Below are positions 1-9,284 of a DNA stretch of 64,000 nucleotides, one piece after another. Under the pieces are notes generated by a model. That model was not told the origin of the DNA, made no database searches, and worked only from the letters and a program-made list of their open reading frames with translations. This stretch comes from an uncultured Alistipes sp. GTDB lineage: Bacteria > Bacteroidota > Bacteroidia > Bacteroidales > Rikenellaceae. The number at the start of each line of letters is the position of its first letter. Position 1 is the stretch's first letter. Where the stretch lies: positions 1-64,000 of the forward strand of contig UQUQ01000005.1 in NCBI GenBank assembly GCA_900544265.1, given 5' to 3'. The translations under genes and the position numbers were made by a program.

Positions 1-93
1 CTGCTGCTGATGGGCAAAACGGCCATGGATAAGAAATCCTACCTGAGACCGGTACCGCGAATCGACCTGGATCGGGAATTATTCCCCGAGTGA
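1..93 (+). CDS. C-terminal end of a gene cut by the window edge, product unknown
   Basis: The first frame is open from base 1 to a TGA at 91-93 and encodes about 30 residues ending in a basic and proline-containing tail (YLRPVPRIDLDRELFPE). It is followed directly by a strong palindrome that looks like a transcription terminator, which supports it being a genuine gene end. The RPxPRxDLDR-like ending is loosely reminiscent of SusD/RagB lipoprotein C termini, where a YPIPxxEIDxN motif is common, but the match is weak and the rest of the gene is outside the window. Confidence 0.5.
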   Translation: MLLMGKTAMDKKSYLRPVPRIDLDRELFPE

Positions 94-112
94 AGACTAT
101 AACACAAAAATA

Positions 113-140
113 AGAACAACACGCCGCGGCGTGTTGTTCT
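113..140. terminator. 28-nt perfect palindrome, probable terminator of the upstream gene
   Basis: The bases form an uninterrupted palindrome with its centre at 126/127 (core CGCCGCGGCG, flanks AGAACAACA and TGTTGTTCT). It begins 20 bases after the stop codon of the upstream gene. The U-rich part is inside the stem (TTGTTCT) rather than in a separate tail. It could act in either direction. Confidence 0.65.
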
Positions 141-153
141 AAACCAAGAATCG

Positions 154-161
154 CTATATTT
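154..161 (+). promoter_or_regulatory. Isolated -7 box (TATATTTG) with no gene behind it
   Basis: TATATTTG matches the Bacteroidota TAnnTTTG -7 element, and a TTG lies about 19-20 bases upstream inside the right arm of the palindrome. Nothing coding follows on this strand for more than 1 kb; a transcript would read through the two tRNA-derived repeats into the antisense strand of tRNA-Gly. It may be a chance match. Confidence 0.3.
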
Positions 162-215
162 GCATATCTGAAGAATCTGAAGGCTCCTTCCCAGACACAC
201 TTTTTGAAACACTAC

Positions 216-321
216 CTGAGGGTCACGGGCAGCGAATCCCCGTGTATCTGTGAATATGGCAAGAGGAGAAGCCTCGCAGCCTCTCCTCTTCTGTGAGCGG
301 AAAGCGGGATTCGCACTCGTG
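216..321. repeat. Degenerate tRNA-Gly-derived inverted unit A
   Basis: This stretch is a diverged copy of the unit at 374-487. It opens with a sense-oriented copy of the tRNA variable-loop/T-arm sequence (CTGAGGGTCACGGG then CAG then CGAATCCC), continues through a GAGGAGA/TCTCCTC hairpin, and closes with an antisense copy of the tRNA 3' end (GTGAGCGGAAAGCGGGATTC) that decays after that point. It therefore lacks a whole tRNA. Identity to unit B is high enough to align by eye over its whole length, with a few substitutions and single-base indels. Confidence 0.75.
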
Positions 322-373
322 CTGCGCCCGAGCGATTGATTTTGTCGACACCCCCGGCCCCTGGAAGGGGCGG

Positions 374-487
374 TGAGGGTCACGGGCAGCGAATCCCGTC
401 TATCCTGCGAAATACGACAGGAGGAGAAACCTCGCGGCTTCTCCTCTTTCGTGAGCGGAAAGCGGGATTCGAACCCGTGACCCTCAG
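374..487. repeat. tRNA-Gly-derived inverted unit B, containing the 3' half of the functional tRNA
   Basis: Bases 374-398 copy the T-arm region of the adjacent tRNA in the opposite orientation to the gene, with CAG in place of the TT at the centre of the T loop. Bases 462-487 are the matching arm inside the real tRNA. The two arms bracket a GGAGAA/TTCTCC hairpin (about 421-446) which, read on the minus strand, lies just beyond the tRNA 3' end and may terminate its transcript. Together the arms form an inverted repeat of about 25 bases with a spacer of about 60 bases. Confidence 0.75.
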
Positions 488-526
488 CTTGGGAAGCTGA
501 TGCTCTACCGACTGAGCTATTTCCGC
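454..526 (-). tRNA. tRNA-Gly (anticodon CCC)
   Basis: On the minus strand the sequence folds as a complete cloverleaf: acceptor GCGGAAA pairing with TTTCCGC, D-arm with GCTCAGTCGGTAGAGC, anticodon stem TCAGC/GCTGA closing the loop TTCCCAA, and T-arm ACGGGTTCGAATCCCGC. The anticodon CCC reads GGG glycine codons. The CCA end is not encoded, since the bases after the discriminator are CAC. No neighbouring tRNA gene is present. Confidence 0.95.
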
Positions 527-591
527 ATTACGGAGTACAAAGATACTCCGCTTTTTTGATTTTTCAACTTTTCGCAGGCCGTTTTTTCGCT

Positions 592-2499
592 TTAACCCAC
601 GATTTTTTTCAGCGACGCCAGATTTTCGGGGTTGCGCAGCGCCTTGCCTTCGGCCGTATAGAGGTACTCCAGCCGCGGGCGGAAGTGCTCCTCGACCTTA
701 CCGCGCACGACCTTCATTGTACTGTTGACCAGTCCGTTCTGTTCGGTGAAGGCTTCGTCGACGATCGCCAGTCCGGCCGGCAGCCACCGCTCGGGGAACT
801 CCCCGGCGTGGTCTCCGTCCGCCCGGTAGCGGTCGATCTCGGCGCCGAGCAGGTCGGCCGCCGCTGCGGCCCGCTCTTCGGGTGCGACGCCCCGGGCCTC
901 CAGCTCGCGGCGCAGTGCCTCGCCGTTCGGTACGACGATGGCTCCGGTGAAGGGGCTCTGGTTGTTGTGGATGATGATCTGATCGATGTAGGGCGAGTTG
1001 CTCACGATCGACTCCTCCATCCCTTCGGGGCTGTATTTCTCGCCGTCCGAGGCGATGAGCAGACTCTTGAAGCGGCCCAGCACGTAGAGGAACTCGTCCT
1101 GCGAGACGTAGCCCATGTCGCCCGTGTGGAGCCAGCCGTCGCGCACCGTCTCGGCCGTCGCTTCGGGGTTCTTCCAGTAGCCTGCCATGACGTTCTCGCC
1201 GCGGATGATGATCTCGCCCTTCTCGCCGCGCGGAAGTTCGCGGCCCGCCTCGTCAACGATCTTCAGCTCGAGCGGGATGAGAATCTTGCCCGACGAGCCG
1301 AAGCGGTGCCAGTGGTACTTGGGCGAGTTGGTCGAGATGACGGGCGTCGCCTCCGAGAGGCCGTAGCCCTGGAACATCGGGATGCCGATGGCGTAGAAGA
1401 AGCGTTGCAGCTCGATGTCGAGCAGCGCTCCGCCGCCGACGAAGAAGCGCAGGCAGCCGCCGAAGGCCTGGCGGATGCGGCGGAAGAGCAGCAGGTCGAA
1501 GAGCGCAACGAAGGGCTTGAGCAGCACGCGCCACCCCGTGCCGCGGCTGTATCCGTCGGCGTTGTAGGCGTAGGCCGTGCGGAGCGCCAAGCGGAAGAGC
1601 CGCTCGGTGAAGGCCCCCTTGGCGCGGATCGAGCTCTCGATGTTCTTGCGGAAGTTCTTGGCCAGCGCCGGGACCGAGAGCAGAAAGTGCGGCTGCACCT
1701 CGCGGATGTTCTGCGGAATGTTCTTGAGCGTCTCCATGGGCGTGGCGCCGACCTTCACCGTGGCGACCGACGCGCCGCAGGCGATCATGATGTAGAAGCC
1801 CACGACATGGGCGAAGCAGTGGTCGAGCGGCAGGATGATGAGCGTGCGGAAATACGACGGGATGTCGATGCGCGAGAGCGACTGCTCGACGTTGGCCGTG
1901 TAGTTGCGGTGTGTCAGTACGACCCCCTTCGGGTCGGCCGTCGTGCCGGACGTATAGGTGATCGTCGCGTAGTCGTCGTTGCGGATCGACTGTCCGATGG
2001 CGAGGAATTCCGGGCGGTGTTTCGACAGGTAGTCGCGGCCCAGCCGCTTGAGCGTGCCGTAGGCCGTCTCTCCCGGTTCGAGGGCGATGTGGCCCAGCAC
2101 GATGACGTGTTCGAGTTCGGGCAGCTCGGCACGGATGCGGCGGATCTTCGGCAGCTGGTACTTCGACACGAAGATCGCCCGTACCTCGGCGTGGCGCAGG
2201 CGGAAGAGCAGGTCGTTCGACTCCTCGAGCTTGACCGACAGCGGCACGCTGATCGCGCCGGCGTAGAAGAGGCCCAGCTCGGAGATGATCCATGCGTTGC
2301 TCCCCTCCGACAGGATGGCGACCTTGTCCTTGGGGCGGATGCCGATCGCGGCGAGACCCGCACCGGTCTCGAGGGCCAGTTCGCGCGTCTCGGCGTAGGT
2401 CGTGGGCTCGAACTTGTGGTGGCGCTTCTCGAGCAGGAAGGTTTTGGCCCCGTACTTCTCGACGGAGCTCTCGAACAGGTCGATGATGGTTTTCTTCAT
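592..2499 (-). CDS. Long-chain fatty-acid-CoA ligase family protein (AMP-binding)
   Basis: 635 residues of an ANL-superfamily acyl-CoA synthetase, which adenylates a carboxylic acid and transfers it to CoA, likely a long-chain fatty acid. The P-loop YTSGTTADPKGV lies near residue 180, the GYGLSEATPV motif in the middle, GWLHTGDMGY and GRFKSLLIASDGEKYSPEGME in the hinge region, and a candidate catalytic lysine in LVNSTMKVVRGK near the C terminus. There is no signal peptide; the family works at the inner face of the membrane. The start lies one base after the lepA stop, so the two genes are very likely co-transcribed and translationally coupled. The exact substrate cannot be read from the sequence. 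Confidence 0.9.
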   Translation of the reverse strand: MKKTIIDLFESSVEKYGAKTFLLEKRHHKFEPTTYAETRELALETGAGLAAIGIRPKDKVAILSEGSNAWIISELGLFYAGAISVPLSVKLEESNDLLFRLRHAEVRAIFVSKYQLPKIRRIRAELPELEHVIVLGHIALEPGETAYGTLKRLGRDYLSKHRPEFLAIGQSIRNDDYATITYTSGTTADPKGVVLTHRNYTANVEQSLSRIDIPSYFRTLIILPLDHCFAHVVGFYIMIACGASVATVKVGATPMETLKNIPQNIREVQPHFLLSVPALAKNFRKNIESSIRAKGAFTERLFRLALRTAYAYNADGYSRGTGWRVLLKPFVALFDLLLFRRIRQAFGGCLRFFVGGGALLDIELQRFFYAIGIPMFQGYGLSEATPVISTNSPKYHWHRFGSSGKILIPLELKIVDEAGRELPRGEKGEIIIRGENVMAGYWKNPEATAETVRDGWLHTGDMGYVSQDEFLYVLGRFKSLLIASDGEKYSPEGMEESIVSNSPYIDQIIIHNNQSPFTGAIVVPNGEALRRELEARGVAPEERAAAAADLLGAEIDRYRADGDHAGEFPERWLPAGLAIVDEAFTEQNGLVNSTMKVVRGKVEEHFRPRLEYLYTAEGKALRNPENLASLKKIVG

Positions 2500-2500
2500 G

Positions 2501-4291
<1,791 letters not shown>

Positions 4292-4313
4292 GGTCCTCGC
4301 GTGAAAATGTGTG

Positions 4314-4321
4314 CAAATATA
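4314..4321 (-). promoter_or_regulatory. -7 box of the lepA promoter
   Basis: The plus strand reads CAAATATA, which is TATATTTG on the minus strand, matching TAnnTTTG. It lies 22 bases upstream of the lepA start codon, implying a short leader. Confidence 0.75.
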
Positions 4322-4389
4322 CGAAAAAAATCGGATTTGCGGGCTGCCGGCGCATTGCTTTGCGATTTGCCGTTTTGTCCGGAATGTCG

Positions 4390-4397
4390 TATATTTG
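4390..4397 (+). promoter_or_regulatory. -7 box of the lysA promoter
   Basis: TATATTTG, with a TTTG at 4366-4369 giving a 20-base spacer, fits the Bacteroidota -33/-7 arrangement. The lysA ATG follows 37 bases downstream. It is divergent from the lepA promoter in the same 143-base gap. Confidence 0.8.
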
Positions 4398-4434
4398 CAG
4401 CCTCGTTTACGTTGGGTTAAAAGGTTGAATCAAG

Positions 4435-5592
4435 ATGTTAAGCAGACAGATCGCATCCAGACTGCGGGGTTTCGAGACCCCTTTTTATCTGTATGATACG
4501 GCGCTGTTGCGTCAGACGCTCGAAAGCGTCGTCTACGAATCGAACAAATACGGCTACAAGGTCCACTACGCCATCAAGGCCAACTACGACGACCACCTGC
4601 TGGCGATCATCCGCGAGTACGGCCTGGGCATCGACTGCGCGAGCGGCAACGAACTGCGCAAGGCCGTCGAGGCGGGCTTCGACCCGAAGGGCATCGTCTA
4701 CGCCGGCGTCGGCAAGCGCGACAGGGAGCTGCGCTACGCCATCGAACAGGGGATTCTGGCCATCAACTGCGAGTCGATCGAGGAGCTGCACGTCGTCGAC
4801 GGATTTGCGGCCGAAGCGGGCCGCGTGACGGACGTGGCGCTGCGCATCAACCCCGACATCGACCCCCGCACGAACCACTGCATCGACACGGGACAGGCCG
4901 ACTCGAAGTTCGGTATTTCATACGAGGAGATCCTCGCGCATGCCGACGAGATCAAGGCGCTCAAGCACATCAACATCATCGGTATCCACCTCCACATCGG
5001 GTCGCAGATCCGCGAGCTGCACGTCTTCGAGAACATGTGCGAGAAGGTCAACGTCATCGTGGAGAACCTCGAGAAGATCGGTTTCACGTTCCGCATGGTG
5101 GACGTGGGCGGCGGTCTGGGCGTCAACTACGACGTGCCGGAGAACGAACCCATCCCCAACTTCGCGTCGCTCTTCTCGATCGTCCGCAACCACCTGCGCG
5201 TCGACGGGCGCGAGGTGCACTTCGAGTTCGGGCGTTCGATCGTCGCCGAGTGCGGCGAGCTCATCACGCGGGTGCTCTTCAACAAGACGACGGCCACGGG
5301 CCGCAAGCTGGTGATCGTCGACGCCTCGATGACCGAGCTGATCCGCCCGGCGCTCTACGGCTCGTACCACAACATCGAGAACATCACCTCCGAGGAGGAG
5401 GGGCGCGACAAATATACGATCGTCGGCACGGCCTGCGAGTCGACGGACGTCTTCGACGAGAACGTGAGCCTGCGCAAGACGCGGCGCGGCGATCTGCTGG
5501 CGATCAAGTCGGCCGGAGCCTACGGCATGTCGATGGCTTCGCGCTACAACCTCCACGACCTGCCCGGCGCCGTTTACAGCGACGAACTCTGA
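4435..5592 (+). CDS. lysA: Diaminopimelate decarboxylase
   Basis: 385-residue fold-type III PLP enzyme that decarboxylates meso-diaminopimelate to L-lysine, the last step of lysine synthesis. The PLP lysine is K48 in HYAIKAN. Further family motifs are HLHIGSQI, the glycine loop VDVGGGLGVNYD, FEFGRSIVAECG, and VGTACESTDVF, where the CES segment supplies the active-site cysteine from the second subunit. A closely related reading would be a carboxynorspermidine- or ornithine-type decarboxylase, but the motifs and length fit LysA best. The EamA transporter gene follows after six bases and probably shares the transcript. Confidence 0.9.
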   Translation: MLSRQIASRLRGFETPFYLYDTALLRQTLESVVYESNKYGYKVHYAIKANYDDHLLAIIREYGLGIDCASGNELRKAVEAGFDPKGIVYAGVGKRDRELRYAIEQGILAINCESIEELHVVDGFAAEAGRVTDVALRINPDIDPRTNHCIDTGQADSKFGISYEEILAHADEIKALKHINIIGIHLHIGSQIRELHVFENMCEKVNVIVENLEKIGFTFRMVDVGGGLGVNYDVPENEPIPNFASLFSIVRNHLRVDGREVHFEFGRSIVAECGELITRVLFNKTTATGRKLVIVDASMTELIRPALYGSYHNIENITSEEEGRDKYTIVGTACESTDVFDENVSLRKTRRGDLLAIKSAGAYGMSMASRYNLHDLPGAVYSDEL

Positions 5593-5598
5593 CGCCGT

Positions 5599-6498
5599 AT
5601 GTGGTTGACGCTTGCCTTTACCTCCGCCGCGCTGCTGGGGTTGTACGATGCCGCCAAGAAGCAGGCCCTGACGGATAATGCGGTGCTTCCGGTACTGCTG
5701 CTCAACACGTTGTTTTCCACGCTGTTCTTCGTTCCGGCGATCCTCTCGTCGGAGTGCGGGCTGGGCTGGTTCGACGGCACGCTGCTCGACTGCGAACCCG
5801 GCACGGCGCAGGCTCACGGACTGGTTGTGCTGAAGTCGGCCATCGTGCTCACGTCGTGGATCTTCGGATACTTCGGCATCAAGCACCTGCCCATCACGAT
5901 CGTCGGGCCGATCAACGCCACGCGCCCGGTCATGGTGCTCGTCGGTGCGATGCTGCTCTTCGGCGAGCGGCTCAACGCCTGGCAGTGGACCGGCGTCGTG
6001 CTGGCGCTCGTCTCGCTCTTCCTGTTGAGCCGCTCGAGCCGCCGCGAAGGGGTCGACTTCCGCCACAACCTCTGGATTCTCTTCGTCGCGCTGGCCGCCC
6101 TGACGGGTGCCGTGAGCGGCCTCTACGACAAGTACATCATGTCGCGTCTCGACGCCGTCTTCGTGCAGAGCTGGTACAACTTCTACCAGCTGGTGATGAT
6201 GTCGGCGGTCGTGGCGCTGCTCTGGTGGCCCAAGCGGCGTGCGACCACGCCCTTTCACTGGAGCTGGGCCATTCCGCTCATCTCCGTCCTCCTTTCGCTG
6301 GCCGATTTCGCCTACCTGCTCGCCCTGCAGCAGGAGGATGCGATGATCTCGATCGTCTCGATGATCCGCCGCGGCTCGGTCGTCATCTCGTTCCTGTGCG
6401 GCGCGGTGCTCTTCCACGAGCGCAACCTCCGCTCGAAGGCCGTCGATCTGGCCTTCATCCTCGTCGGCATGGTCTTCCTCTGGCTCGGGTCGCGCTGA
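5599..6498 (+). CDS. EamA/DMT-superfamily transporter
   Basis: 299 residues with about ten hydrophobic segments arranged as two repeated halves of five, as in drug/metabolite transporters of the EamA type. The loop IVGPINATRPVMVLVGAMLLFGE is the typical end of the first repeat, and its counterpart in the second half is MIRRGSVVISFLCGAVLFHERN. It is predicted to be an inner-membrane exporter or permease of a small metabolite. Its tight linkage to lysA suggests, but does not prove, an amino-acid or diamine substrate. Confidence 0.85.
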   Translation: MWLTLAFTSAALLGLYDAAKKQALTDNAVLPVLLLNTLFSTLFFVPAILSSECGLGWFDGTLLDCEPGTAQAHGLVVLKSAIVLTSWIFGYFGIKHLPITIVGPINATRPVMVLVGAMLLFGERLNAWQWTGVVLALVSLFLLSRSSRREGVDFRHNLWILFVALAALTGAVSGLYDKYIMSRLDAVFVQSWYNFYQLVMMSAVVALLWWPKRRATTPFHWSWAIPLISVLLSLADFAYLLALQQEDAMISIVSMIRRGSVVISFLCGAVLFHERNLRSKAVDLAFILVGMVFLWLGSR

Positions 6499-6580
6499 CG
6501 GCAGGGCATGCCTTCGGCCCGTGTGCGGGCGCCGTGCGCGGATTCTCGGCGCAAAGGTGGACAAAGTGCGGAAAATTCAC

Positions 6581-6588
6581 TATCTTTG
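6581..6588 (+). promoter_or_regulatory. -7 box of the pheT promoter
   Basis: TATCTTTG, 32 bases before the pheT start codon and 83 bases after the preceding stop. No T-box-like leader is visible in the short gap. Confidence 0.8.
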
Positions 6589-6620
6589 TTCGATTTTAGC
6601 AAATACATAAACTCAACGAT

Positions 6621-9086
6621 ATGAATATTTCCTACAACTGGCTCAAACGCTACATCGAAACGGACCTTCCGGCCGAGGAGGTGGCCCGTATTCTGACCGA
6701 CATAGGACTCGAGGTCGAGGGCTTCGAGAAGATCGAGACCGTCAAGGGCGGCCTTCAGGGCGTGGTGGTCGGCGAGGTTTTGACCTGCACGGACCATCCC
6801 GACTCGGACCACCTGCACGTCACGACGGTCGACGTCGGCGCGGGCGAGCCGCTGCAGATCGTCTGTGGCGCGGCCAACTGCCGCGCGGGACTGAAGGTGC
6901 TGTGCGCAACGGTCGGTGCGGTGCTCTACCCCAACGGCGGCGACGAGGAGTTCAAGATCAAGCGGTCGAAGATCCGCGGTGTCGATTCGCTCGGCATGCT
7001 CTGCGCCGAGGACGAACTGGGCATCGGCTCGTCGCACGAGGGCATCATGGAGCTTCCGGCCGACGCGCCCGTCGGCATGGCGGCCAAGGAGTACCTCCGT
7101 GTCGAGGACGACTACCTGATCGAGGTCGGCCTGACACCCAACCGGGTGGATGCCGCCTCGCACATCGGCGTGGCGCGCGACCTGGCGGCCTACCTCCGTA
7201 GCCGCGGCGAGCGGACGGAGGTGAAGTGGCCCGACGTCTCGGCCTTTGCCGTGGACAACCACGACCTGCCCGTGGCGATCCGCGTCGAAAACCACGAGGC
7301 CTGCCCCCGCTACGTGGGCGTCACGGTCTCGGGCTGCAAGATCGGCCCCTCGCCCGAGTGGATGCAGAACTGCCTGCGGGCCGCGGGCATCAACCCCAAG
7401 AACAACCTGGTCGACATCACCAACTTCGTGCTCTTCGAGCTCGGACAGCCGCTGCACGCCTTCGACGCCGCGAAGATCGAGGGCCGCGAGGTGGTGGTCC
7501 GCACCTGCGCCGAGGGCACGCCTTTCGTGACGCTCGACGGCGTGGAGCGCAAGCTCACGGACAAGGACCTGATGATCTGCTCGGCCGAGCGCCCGATGTG
7601 CATCGCCGGCGTCTTCGGCGGCCTCGATTCGGGCATCAGCGAGACGACGACCGACGTCTTCATCGAGAGCGCCTACTTCAACCCCGTATGGGTGCGCAAG
7701 ACGGCCAAGCGCTTCGGCCTGAACACCGACTCGTCGTTCCGCTTCGAGCGCGGCATCGACCCCAACCTGCAGGTCTACGCCGCCAAGCGAGCCGCGCTGC
7801 TGATGAAGGAGCTGGCCGGCGGCTCCATCTCGAGCGAGATTACGGACATCTGCCCCGTGCCGGCCGCCGATTTCGTCTTCGACATTTCGTTCGCACGCAT
7901 CAACGCGCTCATCGGCAAGGAGATTCCCCAGGAGACCGTGCGCACGATCCTGGCGGCGCTCGACGTGAAGATCCTCTCCGAGCAGGAGGGCCGTCTGACC
8001 GTTGCCGTACCGCCCTACCGCGTCGACGTGCAGCGTGAGGCCGACCTGATCGAGGATATTCTCCGCATCTACGGATACAACAACGTCGAAGTGCCGTCGC
8101 GCGTGCGTTCGACGCTCTCCTACGCGCCGAAACCCGACCGCAGCAAGCTCATGAACCTTGCGGCAGATTTCCTGACCGACAACGGCTTCACGGAGATCAT
8201 GTCCAACTCGCTGACGAAGGCGGCCTACTACGAAGGTCTCGCCGCCTGCCCGCCTGAGCGCTGCGTGCGCATCATCAATCCGTTGAGCGCCGACCTGAAC
8301 GTCATGCGGCAGACGCTGCTGTTCAACATGCTGGAGGCCGTCTGTCTGAACATCAACCACAAGAACGGCGACCTGAAGCTCTATGAGTTCGGCAACTGCT
8401 ACTTCTACGACGAGGCGAAGCGCACGGAGGAGAACCACCTTGCGGCCTACTCCGAGGAGTACCGGCTCGCCATCGCCGTGACGGGCGTCACCACGCCGCA
8501 GTCGTGGAACACGAAACCTGCGAAGGCGTCGTTCTTCACCCTGCGGGCCGTGGCCGAGAAGCTGCTGCACCGCTTCGGCATCGACATCTACACGCTCAAG
8601 AGCGAGCCGACGCAGAGCGACCTCTTTGCCGAGGGGCTCACGATGTCGCTCAACGGCAAGGAGCTGCTGCAGATCGGTGTCGTCAGCAGCAAGCTCCGCC
8701 GCCTGACCGACGTCAAGCAGGAGGTCTACTACCTCGAGATGAATTTCGACGCGCTGGTACGCTCGACGAAGAAGCACCGCATTGCGGCCGAGGAGCTCTC
8801 GAAGTTCCCCGAGGTGAAGCGCGACCTGGCGCTGCTCGTCGACCGCGACGTCACCTTCGCGGCGTTGCGCAGCGTGGCCCTCGCCACGGAGCGCAAGCTG
8901 CTGAAGAGCGTCTCGCTCTTCGACGTCTACGAGGGCGACAAGCTCCCCGAGGGCAAGAAGTCCTACGCCCTGAGTTTCATCCTCGAGGACAAGACGCGCA
9001 CGCTCGACGACAAGACCATCGAGCGCGTGATGGCCAACCTCACACGGCAGTTCGAGCAGCAGTGCGGCGCCCAGGTGCGCTCGTAA
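6621..9086 (+). CDS. pheT: Phenylalanine-tRNA ligase beta subunit
   Basis: 821 residues, full length for bacterial PheT. The order is an N-terminal B1 segment (MNISYNWLKRYIETDLPAEE), an EMAP/OB-type tRNA-binding domain to about residue 155, the B3/B4 editing region (NLVDITNFVLFELGQPLHAFD), the B5 domain, the class-II-like core, and a C-terminal FDX-ACB anticodon-binding domain (KFPEVKRDLALLVDRDVTF onward). It forms an alpha2-beta2 enzyme with PheS, whose gene is not in this window, which is usual for Bacteroidota where pheS and pheT are often unlinked. A bidirectional terminator follows. Confidence 0.97.
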   Translation: MNISYNWLKRYIETDLPAEEVARILTDIGLEVEGFEKIETVKGGLQGVVVGEVLTCTDHPDSDHLHVTTVDVGAGEPLQIVCGAANCRAGLKVLCATVGAVLYPNGGDEEFKIKRSKIRGVDSLGMLCAEDELGIGSSHEGIMELPADAPVGMAAKEYLRVEDDYLIEVGLTPNRVDAASHIGVARDLAAYLRSRGERTEVKWPDVSAFAVDNHDLPVAIRVENHEACPRYVGVTVSGCKIGPSPEWMQNCLRAAGINPKNNLVDITNFVLFELGQPLHAFDAAKIEGREVVVRTCAEGTPFVTLDGVERKLTDKDLMICSAERPMCIAGVFGGLDSGISETTTDVFIESAYFNPVWVRKTAKRFGLNTDSSFRFERGIDPNLQVYAAKRAALLMKELAGGSISSEITDICPVPAADFVFDISFARINALIGKEIPQETVRTILAALDVKILSEQEGRLTVAVPPYRVDVQREADLIEDILRIYGYNNVEVPSRVRSTLSYAPKPDRSKLMNLAADFLTDNGFTEIMSNSLTKAAYYEGLAACPPERCVRIINPLSADLNVMRQTLLFNMLEAVCLNINHKNGDLKLYEFGNCYFYDEAKRTEENHLAAYSEEYRLAIAVTGVTTPQSWNTKPAKASFFTLRAVAEKLLHRFGIDIYTLKSEPTQSDLFAEGLTMSLNGKELLQIGVVSSKLRRLTDVKQEVYYLEMNFDALVRSTKKHRIAAEELSKFPEVKRDLALLVDRDVTFAALRSVALATERKLLKSVSLFDVYEGDKLPEGKKSYALSFILEDKTRTLDDKTIERVMANLTRQFEQQCGAQVRS

Positions 9087-9171
9087 CGACGGGCCGTCCG
9101 CCTTGCGGCAGCAACGTCCGTCCGGCAGACGATCTTCGTGACAACGACCGGCTGTCCGCCTTGCGACAACG
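9085..9171. repeat. Short imperfect direct repeat behind pheT
   Basis: Two roughly 30-base copies (about 9085-9116 and 9141-9171) share the cores AACGACGGGCCGTCCGCCTTGCGGC and AACGACCGGCTGTCCGCCTTGCGAC apart from a few substitutions. They lie between the pheT stop and the terminator and encode nothing recognisable. Confidence 0.5.
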
Positions 9172-9172
9172 A

Positions 9173-9209
9173 AAAACTCCCGACCCTTTTCCGGGTCGGG
9201 AGTTTTTTT
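9173..9209. terminator. Bidirectional rho-independent terminator
   Basis: A 12-base GC-rich stem (AACTCCCGACCC / GGGTCGGGAGTT) with a six-base loop is flanked by an A-run on the left and a T-run on the right. It can serve both pheT on the plus strand and the convergent hexosaminidase gene on the minus strand. Confidence 0.9.
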
Positions 9210-9284
9210 GTGGATGGCGGGAATGGGGACGGCGGGCACGCCGGGACTTCGCAGCGCGGAGCGGTCCGTCTCCACGGCGGCCGC

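Noticed and set aside
1..526. Integrative element attachment site at tRNA-Gly
   Set aside because: tRNA 3' ends are common att sites, but the copies here are inverted and within 300 bases, and no integrase or mobile genes are present in the window.
6499..6620. T-box or attenuator leader before pheT; likewise before hisS
   Set aside because: The leader from the -7 box to pheT is about 25 bases. The ettA-hisS gap holds only one hairpin without a T-run and no T-box sequence.
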